Assembly: GCA_020633495.1 (NCBI GenBank)
Contig: JACKDR010000037.1
Coordinates: forward strand, 1-52,122
Length of the DNA stretch: 52,122 bases
Reading direction: 5' to 3'
Source: Kofleriaceae bacterium
GTDB lineage: Bacteria > Myxococcota_A > Polyangia > Haliangiales > Haliangiaceae
Every line of letters starts with the position of its first letter. Within the stretch, counting starts at the first letter, position 1. The notes beneath the pieces were generated by a model. That model searched no databases and had not been told where the DNA came from. It saw nothing but the letters and a program-made list of their open reading frames with translations. A program made the position numbers and the translations under genes. This document shows, in pieces, positions 44,328 to 52,122 of this stretch.

Positions 44328-44996
44328 TCAGCACCAGCTGGCGCCGACGCCGTCGCGGTTGAGCAGCTCGCGGATGTTGGCCTCGATGACGCGGTAGCCG
44401 ACGTTGCCGTTGAGCAGCTGCCGGCCCTCGTTGAGCACCAGCGCCGGGCTGACCGGGACGTTGAGGTCGCGCTGGACCTGCATGTCGTGGGCGATCTCGG
44501 CGAACGCCTCGCCGCTGTCGATGACCGCGACGATCGCGTCGATGGGCAGCGCGAAGCGCTCGGCCAGGGCGAGCTGCTCGGAGCGACGCGACACGTCGAC
44601 GAGGTCCCGGAAGAACGCCTCGCGCATCGCCCAGGTCAGCTTGCGGAACGCCGGGCCGTCGGGCAGCTCGCCGCGCTCCTCGAGCAGCTTGACCGCCGAC
44701 AGGAACAGGTGGCACGGCACGCAGCTGGCGGGGACGTTCTTGCGGAAGATGTCCGGGTGGACCTGGACGTGGGGGAAGCGATCGGCGAACTCGCGCACGG
44801 TCGCGCCGTACTCGGAGTTGGACTTGCCGCTGCGCGCGAGGCGCCGGCGCACGTCGCCGTAGATGTTGATGAAGTGGTGCTCGATCGCGACCTGGTCGCC
44901 GAAGTCCTCGACGATCTTCTCGAACCGGACGTCCGCGGCGTAGGCGAAGAAGCACAGGACGTCGGTGAACAGCTGGACGCGGAGGGGCTCGGGCAT
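44328..44996 (-). CDS. DsbA-family thioredoxin-fold protein with a displaced CxxC
   Basis: 222 residues from ATG 44996 (GAGAGAAGACCG-ATG upstream). No signal peptide. The fold resembles FrnE/2-hydroxychromene isomerase-like DsbA proteins: strand VQLFTDVLCFFAYAADV, a helical insertion, then the cis-Pro loop VPVSPALVLNEGRQLLNG. The usual CPxC at the first helix is reduced to LCFFAY with only C15. A CVPC pair (C92, C95) lies in the insertion, and the last residue is Cys. The classic redox site has been lost, so it may act as an isomerase or GST-kappa-like enzyme, or use the relocated pair. An in-frame ATG at 45026 is less likely. Confidence 0.85.
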   Translation of the reverse strand: MPEPLRVQLFTDVLCFFAYAADVRFEKIVEDFGDQVAIEHHFINIYGDVRRRLARSGKSNSEYGATVREFADRFPHVQVHPDIFRKNVPASCVPCHLFLSAVKLLEERGELPDGPAFRKLTWAMREAFFRDLVDVSRRSEQLALAERFALPIDAIVAVIDSGEAFAEIAHDMQVQRDLNVPVSPALVLNEGRQLLNGNVGYRVIEANIRELLNRDGVGASWC

Positions 44997-45122
44997 CGGT
45001 CTTCTCTCGGTGAGTGCGCGCGTCACGGGGGGGCGCGGGCCGCGGCGGGCGGCCCCCGATCATAGGGCACCGCGGGGCGCGGCGGGCTGGACGCGTCGTC
45101 GCGGCCGCCCGGACCGGCGGCT

Positions 45123-46196
45123 TCAGCCGTGCCCGGCCGCGACCCGCGCCAGGAAGCCGTCGACCGCGGCCAGGATCTCGCGGTTGCCGTCCTGGTGGTA
45201 CGCCGCGAGCGCCGCGGCGCACCCCGGCAGCCGCTCGAGGAAGCGCGGCAGCACCGACGGATCGTCGAGATCGTCGGCGGCCATGCCGTAGCCCTCGCGC
45301 TCGAGGAAGCGAGCGTTGAGCACCTGCTCGAACTGCCCGGTCAGCGGCACCGACAGCATCGGCTTGTGCAGGTACACCGCCTCGCCCATCAGCGTGAAGC
45401 CGCCGGCCGCGATGACGCCGCGGCAGGTGGCGAGGTCGTCGATGAAGCTGGCCTCGGAGAACGGCCGGTACCACAGGGCGCCGTCGCGGGCCTCCCCGGG
45501 GTCGCCCGGGCGCATGCCGTAGATGCGGGCCTCGATCCCGGTCCGGGCCAGCGCCGCGGCCAGCGCCTCGTTGGGGCCCGACTGGTAGACCAGCAGGTGG
45601 TCGCCGTCGGCGGGGCGCGCGGCGAGGATCTCGGGCCGCAGGATCGGCGGGAACAGCCAGGTGTCGGGCTTGCGCACCGGCGGCCGCGCGAACGAGGTGA
45701 CGTAGTAGGCGTCGCAGAACGGCAGCTTGGCCTTGATGAACGTCTTGGTCAGCTGGAACGCGACCCGGTGATCCTCGATGACGTCGGCGGGCAGCTCGCA
45801 GCGGTGGATCAGCTGCATGTTGTCGATCGACAGGATCGGCAGGCGGTGGTTCTTGCCGTAGAGGTAGGTCCACGACTCGAAGTCGCTGATCACGACCTCG
45901 GGCTCGAGCTCGCCGATCAGCTCGAAGTACGCCTTGATGTTGCCGGGCAGCCCGCGCACGCCGCCGAGCACGTTGGACCACAGGGTCTTGCCGCGGCGGA
46001 CCCGGTTCTCCTCGAGGATCATGTGCAGGCCGTGGATCCGGTTGACGTCGGCGAAGCGCTTGCCGAGGAACTCGGAGGCCCGGCCCGACGCCATGATCTC
46101 GACGGTGTGGCCGGCGGCGAGCAGGTGCTCGAGCACGACCCGGGACCGCATCGCGTGGCCCATGCCTTCCCCGACCACGCCGTAGAGAATCTTCAT
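45123..46196 (-). CDS. MurG/GT1-like glycosyltransferase
   Basis: 357 residues from ATG 46196. The N-terminal Rossmann domain starts MKILYGVVGEGMGHAMRSRV, with the Gly-rich GEGMGH loop and H14 as acceptor base, as in MGT/MurG-type GT-B enzymes. The second domain has LLVYQSGPNEALAAAL and the UDP-sugar-binding motif AAGGFTLMGEAVYLHKPMLSVP, followed by GQFEQVLNARFLEREGYG. This is the family known from archaeal MJ1255-like proteins. No membrane segment. Transfers a sugar from a nucleotide sugar; acceptor unknown. It shares an overlapping divergent -10 with the TIM-barrel gene, so coordinated control is likely. Confidence 0.9.
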   Translation of the reverse strand: MKILYGVVGEGMGHAMRSRVVLEHLLAAGHTVEIMASGRASEFLGKRFADVNRIHGLHMILEENRVRRGKTLWSNVLGGVRGLPGNIKAYFELIGELEPEVVISDFESWTYLYGKNHRLPILSIDNMQLIHRCELPADVIEDHRVAFQLTKTFIKAKLPFCDAYYVTSFARPPVRKPDTWLFPPILRPEILAARPADGDHLLVYQSGPNEALAAALARTGIEARIYGMRPGDPGEARDGALWYRPFSEASFIDDLATCRGVIAAGGFTLMGEAVYLHKPMLSVPLTGQFEQVLNARFLEREGYGMAADDLDDPSVLPRFLERLPGCAAALAAYHQDGNREILAAVDGFLARVAAGHG

Positions 46197-46217
46197 CGCC
46201 GACGATACTATCGCCTC
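46197..46217. promoter_or_regulatory. Overlapping divergent leaderless -10 boxes (GATACTATC)
   Basis: The plus strand reads TACTAT (46206-46211), six bases, then GTG 46218. The minus strand reads TAGTAT (46210-46205), eight bases, then ATG 46196. Only 21 bp separate the two start codons, so both polymerases would need the same 5 bp. Confidence 0.6.
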
Positions 46218-47060
46218 GTGCGACGACGCGTGTGGTGCGAGACGCTGTCGTTCGACGAGGTGGTGGCGCCCGCGGTCGCGACGCTCCTGGCGCGCTACCG
46301 GGTCGATCTGCTGCTGGCGGTGCGGCCGTGGCAGCTCGACGACGTCGGCGCGGTGGTGGCGCGGCTGCGCGACGCCGGCGTCTTCGTCGGGGTGTGGCCG
46401 ATGCTGGCCGACGCCGACGGTCGCTGGGCCAGCGTCCAGTCGTGCGCCCGCTTCGTCGCGTTCGCCGACGCGGTGCTGGCGCGCGCGCCCGGCGCCGACG
46501 AGCTGATCCTCGATCTCGAGCCGCCGCTGCGCCGGATGACCGGCTGGAAGACCGGGCGCCCGACCTTCCGGCAGACGCCGTCGCCGCGCGCCTACGCCGC
46601 GGCGCGCGCCGCCTACGTCGCGGCGGTGACGCGGTGGCGCGCCGAGCGCCGGGTCACCAGCGCGCTGGTCCCGGTGCTGGTCGCCGAGCGCGGCCAGTGG
46701 ATGCAGCGCGTCCTCGGCACGCCGGCCACCGATCTGCCCGTCGATCGCCACAGCGTCATGGCCTACACGTCGCTGTTCGAGGGCTGGTCGCGCGGCCTGG
46801 TGACCCGGCGCCGCGCCGAGGCCCTGCTCGGGGTGTGCGCCCGGCTGGCCCGGCGCCGCTTCGGCGACCAGGCCGCGCTGTCGCTGGGCACGATCGGCAC
46901 CGGCGCGTTCGGCGACGAGCCGTGCTACCGCGACGTCGCCGAGCTGCGCCGCGACGTCGAGGTCGCGGTCGCGGCCGGGGTCGACGAGCTGTCGCTGTTC
47001 GATCTCGGCGGCATGCTGCGCCGCGGCCCCGCCGAGGCCTGGCTCGACGCGCTGACCTGA
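46218..47060 (+). CDS. Putative TIM-barrel protein paired with the glycosyltransferase
   Basis: 280 residues from GTG 46218, no signal peptide. Alternating strands and helices (VDLLLAVRPWQLDDVGAVVA, GVFVGVWPMLAD, ADELILDLEPPLRRM, VTSALVPVLVAE, SVMAYTSLFEG, LSLGTIGTGAFGDEP, VDELSLFDLGGM) give the eight-strand outline of a TIM barrel. LDLEPP has a Glu where GH18-like barrels keep the acid, and the W-P after strand 2 and MAYTS after strand 6 are reminiscent of such folds. I cannot assign a family. It is tightly divergent from the glycosyltransferase, which suggests a glycan-related role. Confidence 0.78.
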   Translation: MRRRVWCETLSFDEVVAPAVATLLARYRVDLLLAVRPWQLDDVGAVVARLRDAGVFVGVWPMLADADGRWASVQSCARFVAFADAVLARAPGADELILDLEPPLRRMTGWKTGRPTFRQTPSPRAYAAARAAYVAAVTRWRAERRVTSALVPVLVAERGQWMQRVLGTPATDLPVDRHSVMAYTSLFEGWSRGLVTRRRAEALLGVCARLARRRFGDQAALSLGTIGTGAFGDEPCYRDVAELRRDVEVAVAAGVDELSLFDLGGMLRRGPAEAWLDALT

Positions 47061-47144
47061 GCGCCGCCGGCCCGGCCGCCACCTGGCCGGTCGGGGAGGA
47101 TGCGCGGGACGCGCCGGGCAGGCCGCCGCCGCGGCACGACTTTC

Positions 47145-47157
47145 GGGCAGGTTGCCC
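47145..47157. promoter_or_regulatory. Inverted repeat upstream of lon
   Basis: GGGCA-GGT-TGCCC lies 32 bp before the Lon start. It could be an operator. No CIRCE-type heat-shock element was seen. Confidence 0.35.
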
Positions 47158-47188
47158 GGGCGCCGCGGCGTGCCCACCTCGATGGGCG

Positions 47189-49573
<2,385 letters not shown>

Positions 49574-49606
49574 CCGGGCCGCGGCGGGGCCCGGGGCGTT
49601 TGCCGG

Positions 49607-49628
49607 CCCGGGGACGGCGAACCCCGGG
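49607..49628 (+). terminator. 7-bp hairpin after lon, weak terminator candidate
   Basis: CCCGGGG-8 nt-CCCCGGG begins 34 bp after the lon stop. The stem is strong, but no T-tract follows, so it may only stabilise the mRNA end. Confidence 0.35.
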
Positions 49629-51395
49629 TACCCTGGAGGAGCGCCCGCCGGCCCGCGGCCAGATCGCAGCAGTTTCCAGGGGTTGCTGCTTCGATGATCA
49701 GATCCGCGCCGGTTCGGCGCGTATCCGGTCATGACCCGCCCTGCCTCGATCGCCCCACTCGCCACCGCCGCCTCGATCGCCCTCGCGCTCGCGGCCTCCG
49801 GCTGCATCCGCCTGCACGCCCGGCCGCTGCGGGTCCCGGCCCCGGTCCTCGACGGCGACCGCCTGACCATCGCGTCCCTGGACCCCGGCGCCCCGCCGAT
49901 GGTGCTCGAGGGGCCGTGGGTCGCCGACGGCGACCGGCAGTGCATCGCCGGCGGCACGATGCGCCTGGTCACCGCCACCGGCGCGATCCCCTTCGACGAC
50001 GCCACCCTGTGCGTGACGTCGTCGCCGGTCTCGATCGAGGGCGACGCCACCGTCGCGCTGCCCGCGCTGGGCCTGCTGGCCCAGGCTGGCGTGCACGCCG
50101 AGGGCCGCCGCGCCCACGTCCGGTTCGCGCTGGGCAGCCAGCTCGGCACGATCGATCTCGGCGGTCACCCGCTGCGCGCCGACCCGCGCCACTACTACCT
50201 GTCGCTGTCGTACCAGGACGGCTTCACCGCCAGCTTCGGCAAGCTGTCGCTGCAGACCCCGGGCGGCGCCGCGGAGGTGGTCATCGATCCACAGGAGCCG
50301 ATGGTCTACCTCGCCGGCCGGCTGTCGCTGCCCGAGCTCGAGCTCGAGGGCGCGTTCGGCTTCTCGCTCGCCGGCCGCATCGGCGCGCCCACCACCGCCC
50401 TGCCGCCGGGCGCGCCCCGGCTCACCGGGCACATCCTGGCCTCGGCCACGGTGCCGGTGCCCGACCTGCCGCTGACCGTGCGCGGCGAGCTGCTGATCGA
50501 TCTCGACGCCGACGACGACGGCGTCACGGTGCTCGACGGCGACGACCGCGACTTCGCGCTGCTGGCCTCGGGCGCGGTCTCGGTCGGCTTCGGCCACGAC
50601 GGCTTCGGCCTCGCGCTCGAGGTCGGCTCGGCGTCGCTGTACTTCGACGCCCGCAGCGGCGCGGTCGCGCTCGCCGGCGAGACCGGCGGCGTCTTCGACG
50701 GCACGCCGCTGGCGCCGCTGGCGCCGAACCGCGGCGAGCTGACCGGTCACTACCGCGGCCCGCGCGACTTCGGCCTCGAGCTCACCGGCGACGTCCGAGT
50801 GCTCGGCTACGCCACCGAGCACGTCCGCATCGCGCTCGATCCGGCGGGCATCCACGCCCAGCTGCGCGTCGAGCTGCCGGCCGGCCTCGGCGGCGTCGAC
50901 GTCCACGGCGAGGCCGGGCCGCGTGGCTTCGCGCTCACCGGGCGGGCCGACCTGACGATCGCCGGGCTGCGCCTGGCCGGCGCCGAGGTCACGCTCGGCA
51001 CCGGCGGCGTCACCGTGCGCGGCGCGCTGGCCCTGCCCGGCCTCGGCTCGATCGCGGTGGCCGGCACGGTGCGCGCCGACGGCGAGGTCGCGCTCGAGGG
51101 CCGCGGCACGCTGTCGCCGTTCGGGCTCGAGCTCGCCGGCGCCCACGTCGCGGTGTCGACGCGCGGCGCGGTGATCGACGCCCACGTCGACTTCCTGGGC
51201 TCGCGCTTCGCGGTCTCGGGCAGCGCCGCCAACGGTCACGCCCGGCTGTCGGGCGAGATCAGCCTCGATCTGGTGGTGCTCAAAGGCAAGACCGTGCTGT
51301 CCATCGCCGACACCGGCGCCCGCGCGATGGTCTACGGCCGCGCCTGCGTCAGCCCGGCGGCGTGCGTCGACCTCGCCGGCCTCGACGTCGACACC

Positions 51396-52122
<727 letters not shown>

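Noticed and set aside
47061..47188. Heat-shock (CIRCE) control of lon
   Set aside because: No TTAGCACTC/GAGTGCTAA element; only a short GGGCA/TGCCC inverted repeat is present.

Overview
The window is extremely GC-rich DNA (about three quarters G+C by eye) with the gene content of a Myxococcota (deltaproteobacterial) genome, most likely a Haliangiales/Kofleriaceae or Polyangiales relative. The evidence is the large number of secreted lipoproteins with Asp/Ala/Pro-rich linkers, FG-GAP and pre-peptidase C-terminal (PPC) domains, Hanks-type Ser/Thr kinases fused to TPR arrays, an ECF sigma factor overlapping a kinase, giant TPR proteins, and a Y1 (REP-associated) transposase of a type I associate with these bacteria. 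No rRNA, tRNA, CRISPR array or phage genes were found. The species assignment is inference.

Layout. 1-3473: the end of a secreted MopE-like protein, then a leftward set (PfkB sugar kinase, GNAT acetyltransferase, cupin). 3624-7607: two rightward lipoproteins (beta-helix; FG-GAP with a beta-rich C-terminus). 7669-10772: an ECF sigma factor and a TPR kinase overlapping by ATGA. 10800-12772: a Y1/RAYT transposase flanked on both sides by inverted arrays of a short palindromic repeat built on GGAATCAACCCCGGTGGGG; I read this as a REPtron. 12771-20895: a conserved-looking small protein, a large TPR protein, a LamG-like lipoprotein, a coiled-coil miniprotein, a lipoprotein glycerophosphodiesterase and two outer-membrane barrel genes, one with an in-frame TGA. 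21002-28237: a zinc carboxypeptidase, a HEAT-repeat protein, lipoproteins, a TerB-like protein and a YfcE-like phosphodiesterase. 28303-38491: a 1,663-residue TPR protein with an embedded C39-like cysteine peptidase, a cytochrome P450, two lipoproteins and a 2-oxoglutarate oxygenase. 38547-41770: a TPR kinase whose activation segment carries a 12-bp minisatellite. 41901-47060: a methyltransferase, lipoproteins (one a likely glycosidase), an odd DsbA-like protein, and a divergent glycosyltransferase/TIM-barrel pair. 47189-52122: Lon protease, a large lipoprotein and the end of a coiled-coil membrane protein.

Two patterns cut across the genes. First, about sixteen genes have a TANNNT-like -10 box ending 5-8 bp (mostly 6) before the ATG or GTG and no Shine-Dalgarno sequence, which points to leaderless transcription as the common mode here; a minority have a clear GGAGG-type site. 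The start codons given use this. Second, four long genes need one frameshift each (near 2750, 14884, 23762 and 40402) and one barrel gene has an in-frame stop (20146), which suggests either residual assembly indels or recent decay. The best candidates for an undescribed system are the RAYT/repeat locus, the kinase with the repeat-expanded activation loop, and the TPR/C39-peptidase protein next to a P450.
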